Below, piece by piece: positions 26,296 to 35,174 of a stretch of DNA of 64,000 nucleotides (its first letter is position 1; the number at the start of each line of letters is the position of its first letter). Origin of the DNA: Desulfosporosinus orientis DSM 765 (GTDB lineage: Bacteria; Bacillota; Desulfitobacteriia; Desulfitobacteriales; Desulfitobacteriaceae); NCBI RefSeq assembly GCF_000235605.1, contig NC_016584.1, positions 5,581,151 through 5,645,150 on the forward strand, given 5' to 3'. The translations under genes and the position numbers were made by a program. The notes under the pieces are model-generated. The model did not search any database. It was not told the DNA's origin and was given only the letters and a program-made list of their open reading frames with translations.

Positions 26296-27368
26296 ACTTT
26301 CGTCACCGTCCCAAAAATTGGTATCTCAATTTCCGATAACAGAACATTTTGGGCTGAACCGTTAATCTTAGTATTCTGAATATCCAAAACTCCCATTATC
26401 CCTAATATTCTCGTCTCTATTTGACTGATTCGGATGACTAAATTGGTACTATCCTCCCAATTTTTCCTAAGATCTTCATAATATCCACCAAGCACTGTAA
26501 TTAAATTGGGTTGCACATCAGCCCAAATATATCCATCTTGAAACGTCAGACTCGTCTCAATATTAATAGTAGATTCGGCAACTCCTTCTACCGTTACAAC
26601 ATGCCCTATTGGAGCAAAGCCAAGACCTTTCCCCTGATTTACCATTGGGTCAGCAGCTGTCTGTACAGTGTCAATCAAGGTCGATGATGGTTTGGCATAT
26701 GCGCTATCTATGACTACCAACTTAACTGTTCCGCCACCATTCCAGACAGGAAAGACCTTCACTCCTCCCACTCCATCTAGAGCCTTTGTTTTTTCTTTAT
26801 AATCCGCAATATTTCCGCCATACGCTTGGTTGTCCAGTCCATCAAAATATCTCTTCCTTAGATTTTCATCCTCCTCTGCGTCCTCTCCAGGAATGAGTAT
26901 GTCGGCAAGCTCTGCGCGGGTTAATCCCGGGATATATTCAATCGGTAACATTGTTCCAAACTGCTGATTACCAACGATGCCTGTTTTCTCGCACTCCATG
27001 ATAAATTCTCCGATTGTGGTCTTTTCTTTAGAAACATAATTTATGCCATTAATCGAAAACCTGCTTGTTAGAGGTATGTCTATGGGGGTATCGCCATCAC
27101 CAAAAAATAGCCCTTTGCGAATTGCCTTTGTAGCAATATTTCTTACTACCCCTAATTCTGCAGTTCTTCGAGCCAGGTACTCACCCGACGATGTATCCGC
27201 GAAAGATAGTCTCGCATTGATATCCAATTCAATGTATAGTTGCGCTGCCTCTGCCGCAGCTGGAGCCAATGCATCATAGATTAAGCTTCCTTCCCGTTTG
27301 TCTACGCTATCTGGTACTCGGGCCAGCATCCGGGCCAATATGACTTCATAAGTTTGATCTTCGTACAC
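26292..27368 (-). CDS. xkdT: Baseplate J-like protein (XkdT)
   Basis: 358 residues, the wedge protein of contractile tail baseplates. The N-terminal VPDSVDKREGSLIYDALAPA and AELGVVRNIATKA are diagnostic. The central ITRAEL-like stretch (GLTRAELADILIPGEDAEED) and the alpha/beta C-terminus complete it. A contractile rather than flexible tail is implied together with the sheath gene at 33042. It lies between XkdS and the DUF2313 gene with no gaps. Confidence 0.92.
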   Translation of the reverse strand: MYEDQTYEVILARMLARVPDSVDKREGSLIYDALAPAAAEAAQLYIELDINARLSFADTSSGEYLARRTAELGVVRNIATKAIRKGLFFGDGDTPIDIPLTSRFSINGINYVSKEKTTIGEFIMECEKTGIVGNQQFGTMLPIEYIPGLTRAELADILIPGEDAEEDENLRKRYFDGLDNQAYGGNIADYKEKTKALDGVGGVKVFPVWNGGGTVKLVVIDSAYAKPSSTLIDTVQTAADPMVNQGKGLGFAPIGHVVTVEGVAESTINIETSLTFQDGYIWADVQPNLITVLGGYYEDLRKNWEDSTNLVIRISQIETRILGIMGVLDIQNTKINGSAQNVLLSEIEIPIFGTVTKV

Positions 27369-27770
27369 TTACATGCTCACCTCCTGGGTCATCTCGAATC
27401 TCCCATAGTTACTGATAACCGTGCATTCAATGAGTAGACTGTCCCCTATGTTTGTGATCCGGATATTTTCAACGCCGGTGATTCGATCATCCTGAGTCAG
27501 GGCTTCCCGGATCATGCGGGCAGCCTCTGATCTTAAAAACGTCGGATTCATTCCGATCAAAGTTTCCAGCTCAGAACCATAGTTTGCTGTGTAGATCAAG
27601 TAATGATAACGAGGGGTTTCCAGAATCTTAAAGGCAGCCTGCTTAACGGCTTCAAGGCCATCCAGTCTGCCAATAATTCGCCCCTTTGCGGCATCCATCT
27701 TCCATGTAAGGGAGGGCCGTTCTTTTATTTCCAGGGTTGCCCCGGTTATCGTTCCTCCGCTGGGAATCAT
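27369..27770 (-). CDS. xkdS: DUF2634 baseplate protein (XkdS)
   Basis: 133 residues. GP25/lysozyme-like wedge proteins of this family contain the segment GRLDGLEAVKQAAFKILETP followed by YLIYTANYGSEL, all present. It joins the sheath initiator to the baseplate wedge. The start codon overlaps the XkdR stop by four bases (ATGA), and the stop abuts the XkdT start. Confidence 0.9.
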   Translation of the reverse strand: MIPSGGTITGATLEIKERPSLTWKMDAAKGRIIGRLDGLEAVKQAAFKILETPRYHYLIYTANYGSELETLIGMNPTFLRSEAARMIREALTQDDRITGVENIRITNIGDSLLIECTVISNYGRFEMTQEVSM

Positions 27771-28123
27771 GCCGTCACCACCTTATCCAGGACCACAAAG
27801 CGCTGCCCGCCCTGGACCCTGAGCAAGAGAATCTTATCCCCGGCATTAAGACCGGGGTTAATGACTATTTTTTCCTCCAGAGCTGCGGAGGTGCTGCGGC
27901 TTGAGCCGTCATCTGTATAGGAATGGCTATGCTTCAGATCGATTTCCAGCCTCTCCAGACCGGCTGGTACCAGCAAAAAATCCGCCGTCAGTGTAAAGCG
28001 CTGATCCACTTTGACACTGAGGGGATTAACACTCAGAACTTCGCCAAACAGGACATTAACGGGATTGGAAGCTCCCACCGCATCCATTCCGGCGGTTTTG
28101 ATAACTTCTAATAAGCTGGCCAA
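27767..28123 (-). CDS. xkdR: DUF2577 family tail protein (XkdR)
   Basis: 118 residues. The OB-like hub/spike family protein has the FGEVLSVNPLSVKVDQRFTL segment and the C-terminal KILLLRVQGGQRFVVLDKV. In PBSX-like tails it probably forms part of the central spike complex with XkdQ. It is coupled to its neighbours on both sides. Confidence 0.88.
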   Translation of the reverse strand: MASLLEVIKTAGMDAVGASNPVNVLFGEVLSVNPLSVKVDQRFTLTADFLLVPAGLERLEIDLKHSHSYTDDGSSRSTSAALEEKIVINPGLNAGDKILLLRVQGGQRFVVLDKVVTA

Positions 28124-29098
28124 TTATATCACCTTCACTTCTAAAGACATGGTATGATTTGTTCCTTCAAAACTGTGCACACACTCGTTGACAAGAAAGG
28201 GCTGATTGATTCCGTATTCCGAAATCCAAATCCGCACATAGCAGCCTGCTCTTACCTGAAGCTCGCCAATGGCCTCGATCTTCAGGGTTTTGGTTTCCCT
28301 GTTCTTCAAGGTCGCCAGTGTGGTCAGCATTTCATTGATTTGCGCTTCATTGTAATTTTCACCGACGCTCTGACTTAGCTGAAGAACTCCCCATTTCGCC
28401 ATATTAAGGCTGTCCTGAGCAAGATAGACATCCCGGCCGCCCGTATCCTTGTTGTTTCTGAAAAGCTTGATTTTATTATAGGTATCGGAGTCGATGGACC
28501 GCTTCAGAGCATAATCTGTCATAAGTCTGCCGTCGCCAAGGTAAAAATCCACTAAAAGATCATTAATATTGCGCAGGGAAAGCTTCCCAAAGTCGTCAAA
28601 AAACACATAATTCTGTCCGGAATGGATCAAGGTCAGATCCAAGGCTTTGCAGATAATATCCATCAAGGTTTGATTGTCCTCACTCATGACGGGAATGCGG
28701 TAACCTGTATCATCCATCCGGCCCAGCTGGAGTTTGAAATCCGCCGCGATTTTTTTAACCACCTCGGAGGCTCTGACATTGGCAAAGGTATAGGTATCCT
28801 TTGCCATCAGATAGCGTATCTGGTCATAGCAGGTTATTTTGATTCCCTCATCCTTGCCCTCATCAATGGTAAAAATATAACCGTAAAAGACTTCGGCTCC
28901 ATCCGCTGCCCGTTTAACCCATACAATATCTCCGTTATTGTACTTAAAATGCTCCGCTTCTCCGGGCAGGTTTTTAATTAAGGTAAAGTCCAGGCTGCCG
29001 GCTTTGCCGATCCGGCTGGTTTTCCAGGTAACGTCCGCCACAAGCTGAGATATATCCCACACGTTGCCGTCCTTATTATCGATTAAAATTTTCAGCAT
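28124..29098 (-). CDS. xkdQ: Baseplate hub protein (XkdQ/YqbQ family)
   Basis: 324 residues of the gp27/late-control-D-like hub family. The N-terminus has WDISQLVADVTWKTSR, the middle DEGIKITCYDQIRYLMAKDT, and the C-terminus VRAGCYVRIWISEYGINQPF. It forms the trimeric hub at the end of the tube. It is followed immediately by XkdR and preceded by the LysM protein gene. Confidence 0.9.
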   Translation of the reverse strand: MLKILIDNKDGNVWDISQLVADVTWKTSRIGKAGSLDFTLIKNLPGEAEHFKYNNGDIVWVKRAADGAEVFYGYIFTIDEGKDEGIKITCYDQIRYLMAKDTYTFANVRASEVVKKIAADFKLQLGRMDDTGYRIPVMSEDNQTLMDIICKALDLTLIHSGQNYVFFDDFGKLSLRNINDLLVDFYLGDGRLMTDYALKRSIDSDTYNKIKLFRNNKDTGGRDVYLAQDSLNMAKWGVLQLSQSVGENYNEAQINEMLTTLATLKNRETKTLKIEAIGELQVRAGCYVRIWISEYGINQPFLVNECVHSFEGTNHTMSLEVKVI

Positions 29099-29113
29099 AC
29101 CGCTCCCCTCCTT

Positions 29114-29770
29114 TTAAGACAGCTTCAGAACTCTGCCGATCTGCAGCCGCCTGATTTCCGCCTCTGTAATGCCATTCAGCTTTTGAATCTCCGGCCAGCG
29201 GGCTCCATCGCCAAGGAATCGTTTGGCGACGGCCCAAAGGGTATCACCACTGACGAGAGTATAGGTCTTAGGCTGCTGAGTCTCATTGGGGCGCGCCGGA
29301 ACCGCAGCTGCCGCCACCGGTCCGGCAATTGTAGACAACGAGTCCAGCTGAGCAGCATAAGTTACATACCTTTTCAGCTTAATATCGTAGTCTATGTCTC
29401 CTGCTCCACCGGCAGTTTCTTTCCAGTTGAAGCTTTCGATACTCACCAACTTATTAATCTCTAAGCTGTCGGAAGTAAAAATAAAACGGATAGGAAGCCT
29501 GGACTCCCTCCAATTGTTAAGCAGTGTAACATATTCGATAGGCTTGAGAAGTGTTTGCACGGTGATAAAAGGATAGCGCTGACAAGGAAAAAAACTGCTA
29601 AATCCATACTCAGTCAGCTTAGGATTTTTAATCACATTAATCTCTCCCAAGGCTACCACATCATAAGTTTTGCAGTTTCCTGATTCGCTGATTTCCAGGG
29701 CTTCCGGCATGACCGGCAGCTCAAAGCGTACTTCCTTGTTATTAATACTCAACTCTATTCCGTAAGCCAT
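29114..29770 (-). CDS. xkdP: LysM-domain tail protein (XkdP)
   Basis: 218 residues. About 150 N-terminal residues carry the tail family core, and the C-terminal LysM domain (YTLVSGDTLWAVAKRFLGDG ... EIQKLNGI) would bind peptidoglycan or organise the hub. T4 gp53-like and Mu-type tails have the same layout. The start overlaps the tape-measure stop by one base. Confidence 0.9.
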   Translation of the reverse strand: MAYGIELSINNKEVRFELPVMPEALEISESGNCKTYDVVALGEINVIKNPKLTEYGFSSFFPCQRYPFITVQTLLKPIEYVTLLNNWRESRLPIRFIFTSDSLEINKLVSIESFNWKETAGGAGDIDYDIKLKRYVTYAAQLDSLSTIAGPVAAAAVPARPNETQQPKTYTLVSGDTLWAVAKRFLGDGARWPEIQKLNGITEAEIRRLQIGRVLKLS

Positions 29771-31593
29771 TAAGCATACACCCCCTGGGCAGAAGAGGAA
29801 ATCTCCGTCTCCAGCATGGTTTTAAGCTTGACAATAATGGAATCCACACTTTGTTCATTGGTAATATCCCCGGTTGTGACGGACACCGTGGGCGTGAGGG
29901 TCACAAAGTTCTGGATGTTTTTCATTTCCGCCAGTTCCCGCATGGTCTTCAGGTCTTCGCTGGAAATATCTACGGTATTGTTGATTCTGCCCACCTCATT
30001 GACCCGGTCGATAGCAGGAATTTGACTTTGACCCATGCTGGGATCTTGCCTCCATTTATCCAGTTTATCGGCACTGTCGGCTGCACCGCCTTGAACAGTA
30101 AAGGCCTTGCTTAACGAGTCGTAAGCTCCTTGGACACTGTTTACCATTGACTTGCCGAACCCTTGGCCTATCTCCTGACCTTTACTGAAGGCGTCGCCAC
30201 TATCCATTTGTTCCAACCTTGGAAGGCTCACCAAACCGGCTTCACTTTTAAGGCTCTCCCTTTCTTCTTTAAGGGTTTTCAAAAAATTATCCATCCCGGC
30301 AGTAATATCAATTTTTATTCCCATACTATCAAGCAAAGCTTGAATACCACTAGCCAGGTTACGAATATATCCAAGGGCATTAACAGCTAAATCATAAAAG
30401 AGTTTTTTCACTGCATTTACCGGGTCAATAAAGACATTGCAAATAAACTCTGCAACAGAGAGAATTCCATTTACAAAATAAGCCAGTTTATTATATATAA
30501 AACTGAACAACATCCCAATCAACCCGCCGATATAGCCGATGACGTTAGCTGTCGTGTCCCCCCAATTCAGCATAGCGTAAAGCAGAAAGCCAATGGCGGC
30601 CCCAACGAGGAGAATCGGCCAATTCATCAGCAGCCACGCAGCCGCTGCTTCCAAAATCGGGGCAACCTGCAAGCAAAGCTGTGCATACAACAACCCCAGC
30701 TTTGTATATAACAGCGGTATTTGAGTCAGCGCCCACAAAGCAAGGGCAGAGCCAATCATCGCCAGTATTGGCTCAATGACATTCCAATTCTGCTCTACTC
30801 CTTCGCCCAGCCAGGCCAGCACATCAACAATTCCTGCAATTCCCTGGGCAACAATGGTTACCCCCATACTCAGCCCGTCAAAGAAGGGCTGAAACTTCCC
30901 CTCCTGGAAGGCATTATTCAGTTTAAGCAAAACACTGCTCAAATGGGCACTAAGGGTTTCCGCCCCTCGTTCTCCCGCGCCGGCAAGACCGGCTTCCATG
31001 TTATTCGTAAGAATCTCCAACTGCTTAGTCGGCGACTTCATCATTTGGTCAAAGGCCTCTTGACCCATCTTTTCCTTTTCCAGGAGCTGGTCAAAGGCTT
31101 TAATAAAGCCGTCAATATTTCCCGACTGCCCCAAATCATCCAGGTTAAAGGCCTGCATCTCCTTCTCCGGCAAACTATAGCCTTCAGACAGGGGAGCAAG
31201 ATTGCCGGACAGTGCTTCCTTTATTGCCTCGGCCGCTCCGGTCATTCCCTTACCCGAGCTGTCAAAAGCACTCAAGTGCCGGGCAGCATCATTAAGCTGG
31301 GTTATCTGCCCGGCATTCTGAACGGAAGGAAGAAAAGTCAGACTGCTCTGCAGGGATTCATTAACATCTTCACCTGCGGCTACGGCCTCTGCCCTGAACT
31401 TATCAAACATAGCCGTTCCTATTTCCCCACTCCCTGTCCTTGCTACAAACATATCCTGCAGGTTCTGCTGTTCCATAGCGGCACTGATGCTTGCTTTGCC
31501 TAAGTCGTTCATCAGTCCGACAGCATCCTTGAAGCGGGCTGGGACTTCAATATTAATATTAAACAAATCCAACATTGATTGAATGGTTGCCAG
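29770..31593 (-). CDS. xkdO: Tail tape-measure protein (XkdO-like), probable CTG start
   Basis: About 607 residues. The first 230 residues are helical, hydrophobic segments lie around 235-390 (ALALWALTQIPLLYTKLGLL), and the C-terminus is helical and charged. A tape-measure protein sets tail length and sits inside the tube, and this size predicts a short tail. The first ATG is at 31575. AAAGGAGG lies eight bases before CTG at 31593, which adds LATIQS and restores the family start MATIQSMLDLF. CTG initiation is therefore likely. Confidence 0.85.
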   Translation of the reverse strand: MATIQSMLDLFNINIEVPARFKDAVGLMNDLGKASISAAMEQQNLQDMFVARTGSGEIGTAMFDKFRAEAVAAGEDVNESLQSSLTFLPSVQNAGQITQLNDAARHLSAFDSSGKGMTGAAEAIKEALSGNLAPLSEGYSLPEKEMQAFNLDDLGQSGNIDGFIKAFDQLLEKEKMGQEAFDQMMKSPTKQLEILTNNMEAGLAGAGERGAETLSAHLSSVLLKLNNAFQEGKFQPFFDGLSMGVTIVAQGIAGIVDVLAWLGEGVEQNWNVIEPILAMIGSALALWALTQIPLLYTKLGLLYAQLCLQVAPILEAAAAWLLMNWPILLVGAAIGFLLYAMLNWGDTTANVIGYIGGLIGMLFSFIYNKLAYFVNGILSVAEFICNVFIDPVNAVKKLFYDLAVNALGYIRNLASGIQALLDSMGIKIDITAGMDNFLKTLKEERESLKSEAGLVSLPRLEQMDSGDAFSKGQEIGQGFGKSMVNSVQGAYDSLSKAFTVQGGAADSADKLDKWRQDPSMGQSQIPAIDRVNEVGRINNTVDISSEDLKTMRELAEMKNIQNFVTLTPTVSVTTGDITNEQSVDSIIVKLKTMLETEISSSAQGVYA

Positions 31594-31743
31594 ATCAGTA
31601 ACCTCCTTTCATACGTAACACGTTCCTTTCTTAAAGTTTAAAACGATACTCTGAAAATGCGGGTACCGCCATAGCATCGGCATGAACAGCTACCCAGAAA
31701 AACCCTGCCGGCAACAGCAAGTCGAACAGCCCGCCCACAGGCT

Positions 31744-31920
31744 TTACTTCCTCTTAAACTTCGCCTTATTCTGCCTCTCCTTTTTAATCCGGATCTCAAT
31801 CATAGCAAAGATAGCCGCCTTGGCCTCCCGGCTCTTTTGAGCAAGCTCGTCAGGAGGAATATGAAGTTCGTGGAGGGCGTAGTAAGCATAATTCCACTCA
31901 CCCACGCCCTCCTCAATCAG
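31744..31920 (-). CDS. Frameshift extension of tail chaperone (GT-type second part)
   Basis: 58 codons open in the -1 frame directly after the XkdN slippery site, ending in TAA at 31744-31746. The translation starts LIEEGVGEWNYAYYALHELH and ends KAKFKRK. It has no independent ribosome site at useful spacing. Position between the tail chaperone and the tape measure, and the slippery heptamer, point to a lambda gpG/gpGT-like fusion rather than a separate gene. A 150-base gap to the tape-measure start follows. Confidence 0.75.
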   Translation of the reverse strand: MIEEGVGEWNYAYYALHELHIPPDELAQKSREAKAAIFAMIEIRIKKERQNKAKFKRK

Positions 31921-32339
31921 TTTTTTACCTCATCCATTAAGTCTTCCATCCCTTGATCAAAGCCGTTGATCTCCTGCACCTGCTGGACCAGGGCCGCATA
32001 CTCCCCGGGAAACAGCATTTTGCGCAGCAACTCCTCAGCACCCATCACACCATAAGACCTTTGCAGCTCGGCGTTTTTCAGATCAGGAAAACTGACACTG
32101 GCCACAATAATCTTGGCTAAATAAATGTTCTGATCAATCTCCGTTTGCTGGGTACCATTTTTCCCTTTGATACGGCGAGTAGCCCCTTTGCGGTACTCCT
32201 CATTCTCCGCCTCGGTAATGCTGTGAATCTTCCAGGCCATAGGCTTGCCGTCCTGACCCTTAAAACGTTCCGACACCACAATCTCTTTGTTCAGGTCGGA
32301 CCTTGCATTGTTGGCAAAAAAGGCTTGTAAATCTTTCAT
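31917..32339 (-). CDS. xkdN: Tail assembly chaperone (XkdN family)
   Basis: 140 residues. Family segments include VSERFKGQDGKPMAWKIHSI, QNIYLAKIIVASVSFPDLKN and RKMLFPGEYAALVQQV. It coats the tape-measure protein during tail assembly. The frame opens at 32354 with TTG, but ATG at 32339 has GGAGG eight bases ahead. Its last codons GTA AAA AAC before TGA form the slippery heptamer that leads into the 58-codon extension. Confidence 0.9.
   Translation of the reverse strand: MKDLQAFFANNARSDLNKEIVVSERFKGQDGKPMAWKIHSITEAENEEYRKGATRRIKGKNGTQQTEIDQNIYLAKIIVASVSFPDLKNAELQRSYGVMGAEELLRKMLFPGEYAALVQQVQEINGFDQGMEDLMDEVKN
31920..31926 (-). other. Programmed -1 frameshift site A_AAA_AAC
   Basis: On the minus strand the bases A AAA AAC occur in the exact X XXY YYZ register of the xkdN frame, one codon before its TGA. 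Slippage by -1 yields CTG ATT GAG and a 58-codon open frame. The AGGAGG 11 bases downstream of the site is too far in that direction to start another gene and may act as a stimulator with following RNA structure. Confidence 0.8.
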
Positions 32340-32409
32340 CTTCTCTTCCTCCAAATCCCTTAGCTATTTAAATCGTCCTGCGCCAGGCAGACAAACTCTG
32401 CATATCCGG

Positions 32410-32470
32410 CCTGCGCCCAGAGACACCATGTCTTCCGGGTTAAATCCGGAAGACACTCCCAGAGCGCAGG
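32410..32470. promoter_or_regulatory. Nested stem-loop between tube and chaperone genes
   Basis: An inner perfect stem, GTCTTCCGG with CCGGAAGAC (32430-32454), is enclosed by an outer one, CCTGCGC with GCGCAGG (32410-32416 and 32464-32470). It lies in the 231-base gap separating the tube gene from xkdN. There is no U tract, so it is more likely an RNA stabiliser or attenuator that keeps structural tube and sheath mRNA above chaperone mRNA than a full terminator. Confidence 0.6.
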
Positions 32471-32570
32471 AAGCCGCCGCAGCCGCATTGATACTTTAGA
32501 AAGCAGGCAGCGAAAAGTCACATTCCTGCCCTAATTAGTTCAGGAAAAATTATGTTTTCCCAAGGCTCCC

Positions 32571-33038
32571 TTACCGGGCACTGGGAGCGGCAAATTCATC
32601 CAAAAGATCAAAATCGTCAAAGGTAAAGGGCATCTCTTCCTCTAAAGGATCATCCGAACCGGCATCAAAGGAAGCCGCTATGACACTGTCCAAGTTGCAG
32701 TTCTTAAGCACCGCCGTTTGCTTGCCCAAGGAAGAAGCCGGATCTTCGTTGACGATTTGGAGGTCAAAGTAGAAATCCTTGCCCGTCTTGATATACTCCA
32801 GCATCAGAGCTCTGAACATGCTGGTAAAATAATAGATGGTCAGGGTTCCCGACCCTGCCCAGCCCGTGGCTTTTTTTCCGACATTGGTTCTGCCCAGAAT
32901 AGGCACATCAGCTTTGGTTTTTTCAATTGTAGCCTCCACCGTCTTTGCATAAAACAGTTCTTCCACCCGGCCGTTAATGGTGACAAAAGCCCTGCCCTGT
33001 TTTCCTGATACTACATCTTCTGCTTTAAGAAATGCCAT
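32571..33038 (-). CDS. xkdM: Tail tube protein (XkdM)
   Basis: 155 residues of the XkdM/DUF2001 tail-tube family. Core segments are VSGKQGRAFVTINGRVEELF, KKATGWAGSGTLTIYYFTS and FDLQIVNEDPASSLG. It polymerises into the inner tube. It follows the sheath gene by three bases, the standard sheath-tube order of contractile tails. Confidence 0.92.
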   Translation of the reverse strand: MAFLKAEDVVSGKQGRAFVTINGRVEELFYAKTVEATIEKTKADVPILGRTNVGKKATGWAGSGTLTIYYFTSMFRALMLEYIKTGKDFYFDLQIVNEDPASSLGKQTAVLKNCNLDSVIAASFDAGSDDPLEEEMPFTFDDFDLLDEFAAPSAR

Positions 33039-33041
33039 ATC

Positions 33042-34358
33042 TTATCTCACCTGCACTTTCACATAGATTTTTTCGATGGAATCCACCGGCTGGGCGTAAG
33101 CTTCAATATAGACACTGTCTGATTCATTCCCCGCCTGAACGTTTAAATCCGTCTGCCCATCGAAGTTTTGGATAGCATTTATCCCCTGGAGGGTTTCCAT
33201 GTACTTGACACATTCGGCCTTCAGCAGGTTGCGCCCTAAGGCATTATTGGAGACCTTGCCCAGGTAAAATTCGCTGAAGATCCGGACAAAATCATTGTTA
33301 ATCCCGTCCAGCACCCGGATAACCCGGTTCTTAGAGAACTGTTTCCCTTTATCCGGAGTAAAGGTGCTGAGGGTATTGATGTCCTGCTCAACCATGGCTT
33401 GGCTGTCCTTGGCTGTAAAGACAAACTCCCCGCCTTGCAAAGCCTCGATGATTTGAGCATTAGTATACCTGGGAGATGCATCCACCGCCCCATCGTAAGC
33501 CAGGTAGGTCAGGGATTCATCCACTTGGGCGCCGGCCGTGGCGGCAGCTACCCAGGCCGTTGCCTGAGCGGCAGTCAGAATCGTGCCGTCCGAGAGAATA
33601 ACCCCATTTTTGACACTGATCACTCCTTCGTAATCCGCTTGGGGATAATTCTCAAGGACAACCTGAATTTTCTTGCCCTCACTATCCCTGAGACGCCGGC
33701 AAAAAGCTGTAAAAGTAGCTTTAAGGTCCTCATCCCCTGCCGTCAAGGCCAGGGTGTTAAAATCAAAAAGCTCCACCGCTGATAAATAATCAGCATACTC
33801 CTGATTGGTAACAGTGCCGTCCCCTCCGCCCGTGAGAGGTACACCCGCCGTTTCGGCCAGAGTTCCCGTTCCGGAAAACTCCACCCACTGGTTATCAGCC
33901 AGACCTGCAATATCACTAACGGTTTGCTTGTCAGCTTCGGATCCTTCAACTAAGGTTGCCACATCAAATTTGCTTTCATCATCAACATTTCCCTGAATAA
34001 GCAAGGACAAGTCATTGCCTCTGACGCCGCCCCATTTGGCAGTTGCCGTCAGATTTCCCACTGTTGCCGCGGCTTTTGTACCTGTGTTAAGTCTGTATAA
34101 GAGCAGGGTTTTCGCCCGTTTTAAAGCCTCTCTTACTAAGAGCAGCCTGTCGTCCCCTATTAAGTAGCCCAGCTTGGCAAAGCTGTCTTCCCCTGCTTCC
34201 AAGGTAATGATTTTCTTGGGTTCCCCCCAGGAAAGTAAAAGGGGCAAAGAAACAATCCCCCGTTCGCCCAGGGTACCCGCAACTCTCGGCTCTGATTTGA
34301 AGTTGACGTAAACCCCCGGCCGCACCTTATTTTGTGTTGTCCATGTACCTGCTGCCAT
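33042..34358 (-). CDS. xkdK: Contractile tail sheath protein (XkdK)
   Basis: 438 residues. The N-terminal GVYVNFKSEP and LPLLLSWGEPKKIITLEAG and the C-terminal handle (AECVKYMETLQGINAIQNF) are typical of PBSX and clostridial sheaths. The frame is open to 34412, but ATG at 34358 has AAGGAGG ahead and gives MAAGTWTTQNK. Presence of a sheath defines the particle as contractile (R-type-like). Confidence 0.93.
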   Translation of the reverse strand: MAAGTWTTQNKVRPGVYVNFKSEPRVAGTLGERGIVSLPLLLSWGEPKKIITLEAGEDSFAKLGYLIGDDRLLLVREALKRAKTLLLYRLNTGTKAAATVGNLTATAKWGGVRGNDLSLLIQGNVDDESKFDVATLVEGSEADKQTVSDIAGLADNQWVEFSGTGTLAETAGVPLTGGGDGTVTNQEYADYLSAVELFDFNTLALTAGDEDLKATFTAFCRRLRDSEGKKIQVVLENYPQADYEGVISVKNGVILSDGTILTAAQATAWVAAATAGAQVDESLTYLAYDGAVDASPRYTNAQIIEALQGGEFVFTAKDSQAMVEQDINTLSTFTPDKGKQFSKNRVIRVLDGINNDFVRIFSEFYLGKVSNNALGRNLLKAECVKYMETLQGINAIQNFDGQTDLNVQAGNESDSVYIEAYAQPVDSIEKIYVKVQVR

Positions 34359-34359
34359 C

Positions 34360-34542
34360 TTATCGAACCTCCTTCTTGAGAAAACCTGCAAGGATTGTTT
34401 GAACCTGGTCATGGCTGTATGTTTCTCCTTCTTTTAAAAGAGCCTCCAGCAAATCCCCCTGCCCATACTTACCGGAGTGTAAAATTTGCTCTTTGCCATA
34501 ACGTTTACTGATTTTTTTATCTTTTTTATCCTGATTAACCAT
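34360..34542 (-). CDS. Small hypothetical tail-cluster protein
   Basis: 60 residues, highly charged (MVNQDKKDKKISKRYGKEQI), with a helical end GDLLEALLKEGETYSHDQV. ATG at 34542 has AGGAGG nine bases ahead. It overlaps the upstream gene by eight bases, and its stop lies just before the sheath ATG, so it is coupled to both. Short charged proteins occur at this place in PBSX-like clusters, with unknown function. Confidence 0.7.
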   Translation of the reverse strand: MVNQDKKDKKISKRYGKEQILHSGKYGQGDLLEALLKEGETYSHDQVQTILAGFLKKEVR

Positions 34543-34954
34543 CCAGAAATCCCTCCTGTTGCATAGTCTGCATGAGCGGATCGGGGTCAACACTGCGCAG
34601 AACCTGAAAATTGTAGTCTACAAACCAGTGAAGCACTCCCTCCGCAAGTTCATGACGCATTCCGCTCCCTCTGACCAGGCTATCTTCCACACTGATCAGC
34701 TCCATTTTCTCGTACAATCCCTCGGCGATCTCATCCAAGCTTTCCTGGGCTGCGGGAAAATACTGAATCTCAAAGGTATGCTTGCGCTGGTAGCGCTGAC
34801 CCAGCAGCTGTTTCTGAGCTGACGAAAACAGCTTCACATAAAAATAAGGCTTTTCCAAGCCTTGATCCTGCTCTTCACCATAGACATTGATGTCCGGGAA
34901 GTGCTGATTGAGAGCGTTTTTAACGTCCTCCCGGACACTGCTGACAGTGACCAT
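34535..34954 (-). CDS. Tail terminator/neck-like protein (DUF6838, XkdI position)
   Basis: 139 residues with the family segment VNALNQHFP-like LNQHFPDINVYGEEQDQGLE and FYVKLFSSAQKQLLGQRYQR. Proteins at this position end the tail tube in PBSX-like tails. It is the first gene of the tail operon; no capsid, portal or head-joining genes precede it, and the next gene upstream is a regulator 422 bases away. Confidence 0.75.
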   Translation of the reverse strand: MVTVSSVREDVKNALNQHFPDINVYGEEQDQGLEKPYFYVKLFSSAQKQLLGQRYQRKHTFEIQYFPAAQESLDEIAEGLYEKMELISVEDSLVRGSGMRHELAEGVLHWFVDYNFQVLRSVDPDPLMQTMQQEGFLDG

Positions 34955-35174
34955 TGAATCATCTCCTAATCCTTTGCCCGTTGCTATTGACTAAATCCCA
35001 ATGGCTGCCGCGAGCAATCTAATCTATCCCCCTGCCCTTACTCCTCCTTTCCGGCCCAGGAAAAAACCGCTTATCCTATCTTTGTTCCTCCATGTCGTTC
35101 CCTTCACCTGTCCCTCATTAAAAAAGGACCTGCACCTTACGTATGGGAAAGACTTGTCCGCCATGCCTTGGGTT

